Positions 16,195 to 23,859 of a DNA stretch of 64,000 nucleotides are shown one piece after another. Source of the stretch: Nitrosomonadales bacterium. GTDB lineage: Bacteria; Pseudomonadota; Gammaproteobacteria; Burkholderiales; Gallionellaceae. The DNA is taken from the NCBI GenBank assembly GCA_016208015.1, contig JACQYW010000005.1:62001-126000 (forward strand), read 5' to 3'. The notes under the pieces are model-generated. The model was not told where the DNA came from and made no database searches. It saw nothing but the letters and a program-made list of their open reading frames with translations. The first letter of the stretch is position 1. The number at the start of each line of letters is the position of its first letter. Made by a program: the position numbers and the translations under genes.

Positions 16195-16542
16195 ATGAGG
16201 CATACCATAGAATTAACTGAGGACGAAGAGAGGCGAGTGAAAGAGCTACTGGTCATCTGCCAGGAAATGCAGGGTGAATATGTGGGCGTATTCAATCGTG
16301 GTTGGGCAACCTCTTACAGTTGTGAGTTTGTTGATGCTGCGACTGAACTTTTTAAAATCTATAGCAACGGCAAAATTACACCACCTATTCGCGGACAAGG
16401 AACTAGATATTTCCTGACTGCAATTTTTGATCTCTTATCGGCATTGTTCTCATCAAATGGTATCCGTTCTTGTCGCAAATCGGCTATGAACCGTGACAGT
16501 GTTCGATACTTATTTGAAGCTCATATCCATCGAAAACTTTAA
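16195..16542 (+). CDS. Uncharacterised protein (115 aa), accessory region
   Basis: A 115-residue protein I do not recognise. It begins with a charged helix (ELTEDEERRVKELLVICQEMQGEY) and ends in a basic segment; no membrane span is clear. GAAGGGA stands 7 bases ahead of the ATG. Base composition is lower in G+C than the genes on either side of the 16.0-19.65 kb stretch, suggesting acquired DNA. The gene is separated by 122 bases from the next one, which may be in the same transcript. Confidence 0.6.
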   Translation: MRHTIELTEDEERRVKELLVICQEMQGEYVGVFNRGWATSYSCEFVDAATELFKIYSNGKITPPIRGQGTRYFLTAIFDLLSALFSSNGIRSCRKSAMNRDSVRYLFEAHIHRKL

Positions 16543-16664
16543 GAATGCAAGGCGCCGGTGTCAAATTGATCATTAGTGAACATGAAATGGCTGAAGGAAT
16601 ATATTCCAGACCGGTTCTTCTGGTTTCCTCTGGCGCGGATCTACGGCTGAACTAAGGGGGGCAT

Positions 16665-17357
16665 GTGGAATATCTACCAATTATCTTAATGCTATTCATT
16701 TACGGGGTGTGGTTGAGTAAGGCACATGGTGAAAAAATAAGGAAGGCCGCATTGGCCGATGTATTTCGAAGCCAGCTGTGTGAGAAGTACCCCGGTCTTA
16801 TAGAAACTTACGATGGATATATGCAATCCGGAAAATATGCCGCGCTCATCTGCTATCCAAGCGGTACTGCTGAAGTAATCTTTCATGACGACACTATGCA
16901 TGATAGTTACTGGGAGAAGGCCAAAGAAACAAAGTACTTTAACCTCTCGGTTAATTCTCAGTTAATTGAAGCTGTTGAACACCACTTAAAAGAAACTGGA
17001 ATTGACCCTGAAAAATTTTGTGCTAAACAAAAGGCCAACGCTGTCGCCGATCAATATGTCCATATACCTAGCTCAGATGCTGCAAATACCGGCACACAAG
17101 CCAAAATTAATATCCCACCGGATATCATAAGAACGAAGGCGCCATTATTTCCAGATGTGCCATGGGCCGAAGATCAGCACAAGGCCAGCAAATATAGGAA
17201 GTTGATTTCATATGGATACACCTTTGTGCCAGAAAACAATAATGTCGCATCCATATCTCCGAAGGGCAAAAGAGAAATTATCTACACTTCATTTCAGCTT
17301 GACGATTTGATTGAAGCAGTTGAAAAGTCGAATGCAGCAGATAACCACAACAAATAG
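16665..17357 (+). CDS. Uncharacterised membrane-anchored protein (230 aa)
   Basis: A 230-residue protein that starts with GTG, placed just after an AAGGGGGG run. It opens with one hydrophobic segment (LPIILMLFIYGVWL, residues 4-17), so it is probably anchored by its N-terminus with a soluble remainder. Two parts are visible: an alpha/beta-like half (about 40-125, including YAALICYPSGTAEVIF) and a C-terminal half (about 160-225). I recognise no family. The following XRE-type gene overlaps its end in another frame, suggesting one operon. Confidence 0.6.
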   Translation: MEYLPIILMLFIYGVWLSKAHGEKIRKAALADVFRSQLCEKYPGLIETYDGYMQSGKYAALICYPSGTAEVIFHDDTMHDSYWEKAKETKYFNLSVNSQLIEAVEHHLKETGIDPEKFCAKQKANAVADQYVHIPSSDAANTGTQAKINIPPDIIRTKAPLFPDVPWAEDQHKASKYRKLISYGYTFVPENNNVASISPKGKREIIYTSFQLDDLIEAVEKSNAADNHNK

Positions 17358-17715
17358 CGTGGATAAGCAGAATAAATTTACGGAGAAGAAAGTGCGGGTC
17401 GGCAAAAATATTGCTGATCGGCGCCAGCAACTGGCATTGTCCCAGATGCGGCTAGCGGAACGTGTCGGCATTGATGCTGAAACCATCGCAAGTTTTGAGG
17501 TTGGAGCAGATTGGCCTACGCCGCAGATGTTTGAAAAACTAGCAGCTGCCTTGCATCTAGAGCTTTATGACTTGCTAAGAAAACTGCCCCCCTTTCCCAA
17601 ATCAAAAGGGCGTGAGCGAGATGCAATTCGCGGAACGAGGAAAACGGTTCACGATAAAAGTATAAGTGCGTCACTTCTAACTGGTAACAAATCTGCCAAA
17701 AGCCTTAAATCCTGA
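17332..17715 (+). CDS. XRE-family helix-turn-helix regulator
   Basis: A roughly 127-residue protein with a Cro/C1-type helix-turn-helix (VGKNIADRRQQLALSQMRLAERVG, with the recognition helix near DAETIASFEVGADWPTPQMFEKLAAALH), followed by a basic, low-complexity tail of about 45 residues. It could control the accessory genes around it. The start is uncertain: ATG at 17332 overlaps the upstream gene by 26 bases, and GTG at 17359 would avoid the overlap. Neither has a good ribosome-binding site, so reinitiation is likely. Confidence 0.75.
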   Translation: MQQITTTNSVDKQNKFTEKKVRVGKNIADRRQQLALSQMRLAERVGIDAETIASFEVGADWPTPQMFEKLAAALHLELYDLLRKLPPFPKSKGRERDAIRGTRKTVHDKSISASLLTGNKSAKSLKS

Positions 17716-17977
17716 TACCTATTTCAGCGGGGCCGTTGGTGGCGAGTTGCAACAATCTAACAAATAAACAATGCATTAACTCAATTTTCCATAACGAGTT
17801 GACGGCACACCATAGATACCAGCAGGGCAACCCAAAATCTGGGTACCGTTTCGACTAAGGCGGTTTCGGATGTGTTTTGGGGCTGGCACCATTAGAAATT
17901 GCACTGTGCATCCTGTGTGGATAATGATCGTGCCCTACATGGCAGAGGGCGGTTGAATTTATTAAGGGCAATAAACC
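17716..17977. other. A+T-rich intergenic stretch, no gene seen
   Basis: 262 bases between the XRE regulator and the Sel1-repeat gene. I see no open frame with a ribosome-binding site and no strong hairpin terminator. The following start (17978) has only a weak AAGGGCAA ahead of it. Any promoter of the Sel1 gene should be here. Confidence 0.4.
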
Positions 17978-19324
17978 ATGACAGAACAATTACGTGATCG
18001 CATGTTGTATCGCGATGAGGAGTTTCAGATTGAAACTTATCCTCTCAACCAATATTTCAAACTGACCGGAATTGACAATCCCTACGGTGATGAGAACAGA
18101 GGGCGGACGTCCCTCTGCTGGAATGGTTATGTTGCAACTTGGGCACTAGAAGATGGTCGCCTCTACCTGAGTAATATCGAAGATATCCTCGTTAAGGGGA
18201 AAGAAGCACTTAACCATGAGGCAGTATTCCCTGGCCAAACTGCCTGCATCTTTGCACACTGGTATTCAGGCGAAATCAATGTGCCACTAAACGATGCAGT
18301 AAAGCGAGATGGCGACGATGATCAGGTGGCTGTTGAGAGAACATTAAAGCTCGCTTTCCAGTCTGGTATCTTGATTTCGGAAGAGGTTGTCTTGAAGTAT
18401 CCTTTAACCCCGAATGCAATCGAGATTGGTCTCACCAGTACAGATGTATATGTTCGGCGTGAGTTTGCCGATTCGTTAGATGGCTATATGCCAACACCTG
18501 AACAAATTGAGCGCGGCATGTTGGACGAAGACGGTAAGGTCAGGATGGCATTCATTATGCATGCGCGGAAGGAGAAACATCCTTTCACGCCTGAGCAACT
18601 GGAAAGGGCGTTAACAGATAACAATGTTCATATCCGTGACTATGTTACATCTGCATTCAGGGAATACAAGTTCACCCCATTTCAACTCATGCGCGCTCTT
18701 AATGACGAAAGCGATCGTGTAAAAAACAATATTCTGCTGTATTACGGCGACGAGATTCAGTCTGCTCAAATGATCGAACTGGATCGCCTCAGCCAAGATG
18801 AGAAATACCACCAAGCACGTACAGTAGTGATCCAGAAAATTGATTACTGGAATGAGATAGATAATCCAGGCATTTATTTCGTCCTGAACACATGTCAACA
18901 ACTGGCTGCTGCGGGATACGGGAAAGCATACTACTTGCTCTCATTGCTCTACAGCGCCAAGCAAGATGGCGATGGCAATCAAGATCGCGCTCTGAATTTT
19001 GAAAGGTTGGCCTTGGATTGGTGTCATGCAAATCAAGACAATGATGATATGCATCTTTGGAACGACCTGGGTGAATTGTGCCAACAACAGGAGGAAGAGG
19101 ACTGTTTTGAAAAAGCCGCATTCTGGTACCGCAAGGCTGCAGAGAATGGCTACGATGTGGCGCAATACAATCTTGCTGATTGTTATCGATTTGGCTTGGG
19201 TGTCGCAGAAGATTTGTCAGCTGCAATTGAATGGTGCAAGCGGTCTGCCAAACAAGGCAACAAACTGGCAATAGCGAATCTGGCGCACATGTACGAACAT
19301 GACGGTCGCACAAACCACGCATAG
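17978..19324 (+). CDS. Protein with uncharacterised N-terminal domain, HEAT-like repeats and Sel1 repeats
   Basis: A 448-residue soluble protein in three parts. Residues 15-110 (YPLNQYF, GYVATWALEDGRLYLSNIE, VFPGQTACIFAHWYSGEI) resemble, from memory, an N-terminal domain found in many unannotated bacterial proteins. Residues 140-270 are about four degenerate repeats of 28-32 residues built on TPEQIERGM-x-DEDGKVR, like HEAT or related solenoids. Residues 300-448 hold Sel1-type repeats (AAFWYRKAAENGYDVAQYNLADCYRFG and the following copy). No catalytic site is seen. A scaffold or adaptor role is inference. It is A+T-rich relative to the core genes. Confidence 0.72.
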   Translation: MTEQLRDRMLYRDEEFQIETYPLNQYFKLTGIDNPYGDENRGRTSLCWNGYVATWALEDGRLYLSNIEDILVKGKEALNHEAVFPGQTACIFAHWYSGEINVPLNDAVKRDGDDDQVAVERTLKLAFQSGILISEEVVLKYPLTPNAIEIGLTSTDVYVRREFADSLDGYMPTPEQIERGMLDEDGKVRMAFIMHARKEKHPFTPEQLERALTDNNVHIRDYVTSAFREYKFTPFQLMRALNDESDRVKNNILLYYGDEIQSAQMIELDRLSQDEKYHQARTVVIQKIDYWNEIDNPGIYFVLNTCQQLAAAGYGKAYYLLSLLYSAKQDGDGNQDRALNFERLALDWCHANQDNDDMHLWNDLGELCQQQEEEDCFEKAAFWYRKAAENGYDVAQYNLADCYRFGLGVAEDLSAAIEWCKRSAKQGNKLAIANLAHMYEHDGRTNHA

Positions 19325-19332
19325 GGTTTCAT

Positions 19333-19422
19333 ATGACAAAATTGTTTGGCCGTACTACGGTGGCGCCACCTTTCGATATTGAAAAAGGTGGTAGTTCATT
19401 GGTGGGCGAACTATTCAAATAG
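19333..19422 (+). CDS. Possible small ORF (29 aa)
   Basis: An ATG 9 bases after the Sel1 gene stop opens a 29-codon frame (MTKLFGRTTVAPPFDIEKGG...). There is only a weak AGGG ahead of it. It fits between two genes of the same strand with short gaps, and its codons look plausible. With no recognisable content it could equally be the remnant of a longer gene. Confidence 0.25.
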   Translation: MTKLFGRTTVAPPFDIEKGGSSLVGELFK

Positions 19423-19431
19423 CAGCTACCC

Positions 19432-19647
19432 ATGAAAAATCTTGCTCTATTGGCTATGGCTTATTGTGTATGGATTACTTCGGCAGTGGGGGTGCTCCTC
19501 GTTTTATTCTGCGTCATTTTCTTTTCGCTGGCGCGCGGCAAAGGAATGCTTGGGTTCATCGGTACCGTTGCCGCCATCTTCGCCAGCGTTTTTGCGTTCT
19601 ACATAATAGACGTATCCCTGACCAGCGTTATGGGCGTATCACAATAG
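19432..19647 (+). CDS. Small two-span membrane protein (71 aa)
   Basis: A 71-residue protein with two hydrophobic segments (about residues 8-33 and 40-62) separated by a short basic loop (ARGKG). I recognise no family. It lies at the right end of the accessory stretch, in the same direction as the Sel1-repeat gene, and is convergent with the DNA glycosylase gene 12 bases away. No good ribosome-binding site is seen ahead of the ATG. Confidence 0.5.
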   Translation: MKNLALLAMAYCVWITSAVGVLLVLFCVIFFSLARGKGMLGFIGTVAAIFASVFAFYIIDVSLTSVMGVSQ

Positions 19648-19659
19648 ATTTCTCATGCA

Positions 19660-20160
19660 TCAACTGCGCAAACCAATAGCCTCACCCCACACCCTCAACT
19701 TCTCCTCATAACGCATCCCCGCATGCGCCGGGCTGGTGGATGGCAGGCGCACGAATACCAGCGGCGGCAATTTCTGTTTTTCCAACACAAACTTTTTGAA
19801 ACTCTGCTCGGCCTTTGCGCCGTTGAAGTACACGCGTGTGATGTTTGGATGCCGCGCAAAGAAGGCGACGAAGTCGTTGGCTTTTTCCTGCTCGATGTCG
19901 CTATCCAGACTGCCCTCGCGCTCGCAGGTGTGCAGCACATCCCATAGCGCGATGTGCGCAGCAGTCAGTGCGTGCAGGCGTTGCGGGTAGGGCAAAGTTG
20001 GATGCGCGCTGACGAGGTCGCCCATAATCTTCCAGAAGGCATTCTGCGGGTGGGCGTAGTACTGCTGTTGTTTCAGCGATTTTTTGCCGGGCATGCTGCC
20101 GAGGATGAGGGCGGTTGCTTGTTTGTCGGCGACGGGTGGGAAGCTATGGATAGGCGACAT
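19660..20160 (-). CDS. DNA-deoxyinosine glycosylase (UDG superfamily family 6)
   Basis: A 166-residue protein of the uracil-DNA glycosylase superfamily, hypoxanthine-DNA glycosylase branch, which excises deaminated bases. Visible motifs are LILGSMPGKKS (first active-site loop, residues about 19-29), NAFW (the base-stacking segment) and RLPSTSPAHA (the C-terminal DNA-minor-groove loop). The ATG at 20160 is chosen because family members begin just before the GSMPG loop; a start 63 bases upstream is possible. No strong ribosome-binding site exists for either. Confidence 0.82.
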   Translation of the reverse strand: MSPIHSFPPVADKQATALILGSMPGKKSLKQQQYYAHPQNAFWKIMGDLVSAHPTLPYPQRLHALTAAHIALWDVLHTCEREGSLDSDIEQEKANDFVAFFARHPNITRVYFNGAKAEQSFKKFVLEKQKLPPLVFVRLPSTSPAHAGMRYEEKLRVWGEAIGLRS

Positions 20161-20258
20161 ATCTAAAAAAATCTCAAAGAGTTCATTAGAAGAAACTTTG
20201 TCATTGATATTACAACTAGCCATTCGACTAAGCCCGCAAGCGGGCAAGTCGCTGGTTA

Positions 20259-20407
20259 TCCGGCGAAGGCCGGAATCCAGCTGAATAGAAATCCCCGCGA
20301 TAGCGAGACAAGAGTGAGGTTTGGCCGTTCCTCAAAACACGCCGCAGGTGGCTCGTCTTGTCCGCTTCGCGGGCATTTGTCATCACTGGATTCCGGCCTT
20401 CGCCGGA
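20259..20407. repeat. MITE-like element with perfect 22-bp inverted ends
   Basis: A 22-bp sequence at 20259-20280 recurs as its exact reverse complement at 20386-20407, 105 bases away. Inside the ends a second imperfect inverted pair exists (CCCGCGATAGCGAGACAAG near 20294 against CTTGTCCGCTTCGCGGG near 20357), so the whole 149 bp can fold into a long hairpin. The end motif (GGATTCCGGCCTTCGCCGG) is of the REP/dRS3-like kind scattered through proteobacterial genomes. It has no coding capacity. Confidence 0.75.
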
Positions 20408-20433
20408 ATGACGGGCTAATGGAATATTTTGGT

Positions 20434-21588
20434 TTACAGCAGCCGCGACAGATCCCCGCGCAGGAATCCGGCCAGCGGCTGGTCCAGTTCCTTGCCCAGC
20501 GCGATCACTTTGAACAGTTCGCCCATCTCGGCGGGGCTGGTGAGTTTTTGTAGTTGCGCGGAGAGCGGCGCGTAGGCTTTCACTTCATTGGGCGAGACCT
20601 CCCCGAGCAGTTCCGTGATGCCGTTGTTGATGAGGAAATGCGCTTGCGAGGCATAGCCGAGGAAGTGCGCACCGCAGTCGATGGCCGCTTCCGCCACGGC
20701 GGTGAAATCCACATGCGCGGTGATGTCCTGCAGGCCGGGCAGGTAGAAGGGATCGTCGTGCGAATGGTGGCGGTAGTGGCACATCAGCGTGCCGCGGTTG
20801 CGCTGCGGGTGGTAATACTCCTTCGCGCCGAAGCCGTAGTCGATGAAGATCATCGCACCCTTCTCCATGCGTTCGCACAGGCTGGCGACTAGGCCGCGTG
20901 CGGCGATGGAGACTTCGCTCAGATAATCGTCCGGTACCTTGATGTTCTGAGCGATGTCGTGCAGCGCCTGGCAGCCGGGCTGCCTGTCCTGCCAGATGAA
21001 CTGGCTGCCCTTGCTGGCGACGCCGCGTTCCAGAATGCGACCGTCGGACCAGTACAGGAGGTGCACCGGCAGCGCATCCAGCACTTCGTTGCCGATGGCG
21101 GCGCCGGAGAACTTCTCCGGCAGCGCATCCAGCCAGCGCACGCGCTCGGCGAGATGCGGCAGCTTTTCCCTGAGCAGTGCCTGCTGGCGTTCGCGCAGGT
21201 CGGCGCTCACTTCGAGGATGGAATAGCTCTCGGGCAGTTCGGCACGTTTCTCCAGTGCGCCGAGGATGTCCAGCGCCAGCTTGCCGCTGCCGGCGCCGAG
21301 TTCGAGGATGTGCGGCGCGCTGGCCTGCATCACCTCGATCAATTGCTTTGCCAGAGTGCGGCCGAACAGGGGGGAGAGTTCCGGCGCGGTGATGAAATCG
21401 CCCGCTTCGCCGAACTTGCGCGCCCCGGCGGTGTAGTAGCCCAGGCCGGGCGCATACAGCGCCAATTCCATGAAACGCGAGAAGGGTACCCAGCCGCCCT
21501 GGGCGGCGATGTCGCTGCGGATGAGCTCGCACAATCTCGCACTGTGAGCGAGGGCATCGGCAGAAGGGGCGGGAAGATTGGCAGACAT
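20434..21588 (-). CDS. SAM-dependent methyltransferase, MidA/NDUFAF7 family
   Basis: A 384-residue class I methyltransferase of the COG1565 (DUF185) family. The eukaryotic member NDUFAF7 methylates an arginine of a complex I subunit; the bacterial substrate is not established. Visible motifs are FMELALYAPGLGYY and GDFITAPELSPLFG near the N-terminus, the SAM-binding loop ELGAGSGKL (96-104), GNEVLDALPVHLL, and IDYGFGAKEYYHPQR. The length is typical. It is divergent from the pteridine reductase gene with only 39 bases between them. Confidence 0.88.
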   Translation of the reverse strand: MSANLPAPSADALAHSARLCELIRSDIAAQGGWVPFSRFMELALYAPGLGYYTAGARKFGEAGDFITAPELSPLFGRTLAKQLIEVMQASAPHILELGAGSGKLALDILGALEKRAELPESYSILEVSADLRERQQALLREKLPHLAERVRWLDALPEKFSGAAIGNEVLDALPVHLLYWSDGRILERGVASKGSQFIWQDRQPGCQALHDIAQNIKVPDDYLSEVSIAARGLVASLCERMEKGAMIFIDYGFGAKEYYHPQRNRGTLMCHYRHHSHDDPFYLPGLQDITAHVDFTAVAEAAIDCGAHFLGYASQAHFLINNGITELLGEVSPNEVKAYAPLSAQLQKLTSPAEMGELFKVIALGKELDQPLAGFLRGDLSRLL

Positions 21589-21627
21589 GGTCAGGTATAA
21601 TTCGCGCGGGCGTTTAGTTTAGTAGGT

Positions 21628-22374
21628 ATGACGATGCAAGGCAAAACAGTGTTGGTGACAGGCGGGGCAAAGCGCGTTGGCGCGGCCATCGTGCGCTATT
21701 TGCATGCGGCGGGTGCGAACGTCGCCATCCATTGCCGTGCTTCGCTCTACGACGCGCTGGCGCTGCGTGCGGAGCTGAACGAACAGCGGCCCGATTCGGC
21801 TATCACCGTGCAGGCCGACTTGCTGGATATTGCCACTCTGCCGCGCGTGGTGGAAGAGGTCGTGCAGCAGTTCGGTCATCTCGACGCGCTGGTGAACAAC
21901 GCGTCCAGCTTCTATCCGACCCCGCTTGAGTCGATGAGCGAAAAGCAATGGAACGACCTGCTCGGTGCCAACCTTAAAGCGCCGCTGTTCCTCGCGCAGG
22001 CCGTCGCCGCCGAGCTGCGCCGCCGCCACGGTTGTATCGTCAACATCGTCGACATCCATGCCGAGCTGCCGATGCACGGCCATCTGCTCTACAACATCGC
22101 AAAAAGCGGGCTGGCCGGGCTGACCCGTTCGCTGGCGCAGGAGCTGGCGCCGCAAGTGCGCGTGAACGGCGTCTCCCCCGGAGTGAACCTCTGGCCGGAG
22201 AGTGCCGAGTGGCAAGATGAAGAGAAACGCCGCAAGCTCATCGCGCATACTTTGCTCAAGCGCGCAGGCGAACCGGACGACATCGCAAAGACGGTAAAAT
22301 TTTTGATTGCGGATGCGCCGTACATCACTGGGCAGATCATCGCGGTGGACGGCGGGCGCTCCATCAATATTTGA
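21628..22374 (+). CDS. Pteridine reductase-type short-chain dehydrogenase
   Basis: A 248-residue NADPH-dependent SDR enzyme. The cofactor loop is TGGAKRVG (residues 11-18), whose Arg distinguishes pteridine reductases from the usual GxxxGxG loop. The catalytic pair is Tyr155 and Lys159 (YNIAKSG), and NNASSFYPTP follows the NNA motif. It likely reduces dihydropterins or dihydrofolate, like FolM or PTR1. A second ATG at 21634 is possible. A strong palindrome follows the stop, then ttcA. Confidence 0.87.
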   Translation: MTMQGKTVLVTGGAKRVGAAIVRYLHAAGANVAIHCRASLYDALALRAELNEQRPDSAITVQADLLDIATLPRVVEEVVQQFGHLDALVNNASSFYPTPLESMSEKQWNDLLGANLKAPLFLAQAVAAELRRRHGCIVNIVDIHAELPMHGHLLYNIAKSGLAGLTRSLAQELAPQVRVNGVSPGVNLWPESAEWQDEEKRRKLIAHTLLKRAGEPDDIAKTVKFLIADAPYITGQIIAVDGGRSINI

Positions 22375-22386
22375 GAGAAACAAAAC

Positions 22387-22430
22387 AACCCCTCCTAACC
22401 TCCCCTTCTCAGGGGAGGTTAGGAGGGGTT
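22387..22430. repeat. Perfect 19-bp palindromic hairpin repeat
   Basis: Bases 22387-22405 and 22412-22430 are exact reverse complements around the loop TTCTCA. The sequence is a C/T tract facing a G/A tract (CCCCTCCTAACCTCCCC and complement), a form dispersed widely in betaproteobacterial genomes. There is no U tract, so it is a repeat rather than a classical terminator. It may still stabilise or end the pteridine reductase message ahead of ttcA. Confidence 0.8.
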
Positions 22431-22448
22431 AGAACTTAAGAGACAGCA

Positions 22449-23294
22449 ATGAACGACATCATCCAACCCATCCATTTCGAACACCGCTCCACCAACTTCA
22501 ACCGGCTCAAGGGCCGGCTGGAGAGTTCGGTCGGCAAGGCCATCGGCGACTTCAACATGATCGAGGAGGGCGACACGGTGATGGTGTGCCTCTCCGGCGG
22601 CAAGGATTCCTACACGCTGCTCGATATCCTGCTCACGCTGCGCAAACGCGCGCCCATCGATTTCAGGATCGTGGCGATGAACCTGGACCAGAAGCAGCCG
22701 GGTTTCCCTGCCGACGTGTTGCCGAATTACCTGAAGAGCATCGGCGTCGATTTCCACATCGAGGCGCAGGACACCTACTCCATCGTCAAAGCGAAGATCC
22801 CCGAGGGCAAGACCACCTGCTCGCTCTGTTCGCGCCTGCGCCGCGGCATCATCTACAAGGTGGCAGGCGAACTGGGCGCGAACAAGATCGCGCTGGGGCA
22901 CCACCGCGACGACATGGTGGAGACGCTGTTCCTCAACATGTTCTTCGGCGGCAAGCTCAAGGCGATGCCGCCCAAGCTGGTCACCGACAAGGGCGATCAC
23001 ATCGTCATCCGCCCGTTGGCCTATTGCGCCGAGAAGGATATCGCCCGCTACGCGCGCGGCATGGAATTCCCCATCATCCCGTGTAACCTGTGCGGCTCGC
23101 AGGAGAATCTGCAGCGCCAGAACATCAAGCAGATGTTGCACGAATGGGAGCGCCAGTATCCGGGGCGCACGCAGACCATCTTCAGCGCCATGCAGGACGT
23201 GCGGCCATCGCATCTGCTCGACGGCACCCTGTTCGACTTCAGGAATATGCAACTGGGGGCGAAGGTGGATGAAGGGGATGTGGCGTTCGATTAG
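22449..23294 (+). CDS. ttcA: tRNA 2-thiocytidine-32 synthetase TtcA
   Basis: A 281-residue enzyme that thiolates cytidine 32 of several tRNAs, using ATP and an iron-sulfur cluster. The PP-loop is SGGKDS (residues 49-54). The cluster-binding cysteines are Cys124 and Cys127 ([11 protein letters not shown]) and the later pair in [27 protein letters not shown] is also diagnostic. The N-terminus is normal for the beta/gamma family. The repeat at 22387 lies between it and the pteridine reductase gene. Confidence 0.96.
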   Translation: MNDIIQPIHFEHRSTNFNRLKGRLESSVGKAIGDFNMIEEGDTVMVCLSGGKDSYTLLDILLTLRKRAPIDFRIVAMNLDQKQPGFPADVLPNYLKSIGVDFHIEAQDTYSIVKAKIPEGKTTCSLCSRLRRGIIYKVAGELGANKIALGHHRDDMVETLFLNMFFGGKLKAMPPKLVTDKGDHIVIRPLAYCAEKDIARYARGMEFPIIPCNLCGSQENLQRQNIKQMLHEWERQYPGRTQTIFSAMQDVRPSHLLDGTLFDFRNMQLGAKVDEGDVAFD

Positions 23295-23338
23295 CCCTCA
23301 TCCCAGCCTTATTCAGGAGGGAGAAGGGGCGACTGCTT

Positions 23339-23357
23339 CCTCTCCCTCAGGGAGAGG
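23339..23357. repeat. Short palindromic repeat CCTCTCCC-TCA-GGGAGAGG
   Basis: A perfect 8-bp hairpin with loop TCA, set within a partly symmetrical C-rich/G-rich stretch (23295-23372, CCCTCATCCC to GGTGAGGG). This motif is a common dispersed repeat in proteobacteria. It lies between convergent ttcA and the YhcH-family gene and is related in sequence to the palindrome inside hemD at 57072. Confidence 0.7.
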
Positions 23358-23387
23358 ATTGAGGTGAGGGAAGCGCATAGCCCTACA

Positions 23388-23846
23388 TTAGATTGCCGGA
23401 CTCACCGCCACCTTGAAGATCACCTTGCGCACCGTCCCCGTTCCCACCAGCGGCGCGTGCGCATCCTCCGGAAAGAAGATGCAGAAATGATCCGGCGGCA
23501 CCGGCACCCATGAAGCTGGCGCATCGTGGAAGAAGCGGATGTCACGTTCTTCGCTGTGCTCGCTCACCGGATTGAGGCAATCCGCCAGCGGTTTCCACCC
23601 CATCGTCTCGTCGCCTTCCAGCACCAGCTGGATATCGATGTATCTGCGGTGCGCTTCCAGCTTCGCCATCTCCTTTGTTTTCGCGGGCACCTGCTCCACG
23701 ATGGCGATCAGGTCTTCGCCGACGATGTTGTAGCGTCCCGGCGCAATGGCGAACAGATCAGTGCTGCGGATGTGGTCGAATGCGCGCTGGAACAGCGGGT
23801 GCAGGGCGGCGTAGCGGGAGGACTGGGAGAGGGCGGAGAGGATCAT
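23388..23846 (-). CDS. YhcH/YjgK/YiaL family protein
   Basis: A 152-residue cupin-like protein of the DUF386 family, with EAHRRYIDIQLVLEGDE and the C-terminal FCIFFPEDAHAPLVGTG segment containing the likely metal ligands (His/Glu/Asp). The E. coli member YhcH (NanQ) acts as a sialic acid anomerase, but the family has varied sugar partners and none is indicated here. It lies 13 bases after trhP on the same strand and may be cotranscribed. Confidence 0.85.
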   Translation of the reverse strand: MILSALSQSSRYAALHPLFQRAFDHIRSTDLFAIAPGRYNIVGEDLIAIVEQVPAKTKEMAKLEAHRRYIDIQLVLEGDETMGWKPLADCLNPVSEHSEERDIRFFHDAPASWVPVPPDHFCIFFPEDAHAPLVGTGTVRKVIFKVAVSPAI

Positions 23847-23859
23847 GTTGTGAAATGAA

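Noticed and set aside
17757..17830. ATCTAAC...GAGTTGAC reminiscent of an integron attC inverse core and core
   Set aside because: The core side does not fit GTTRRRY, no paired internal boxes were found, and no integrase or cassette array is present.
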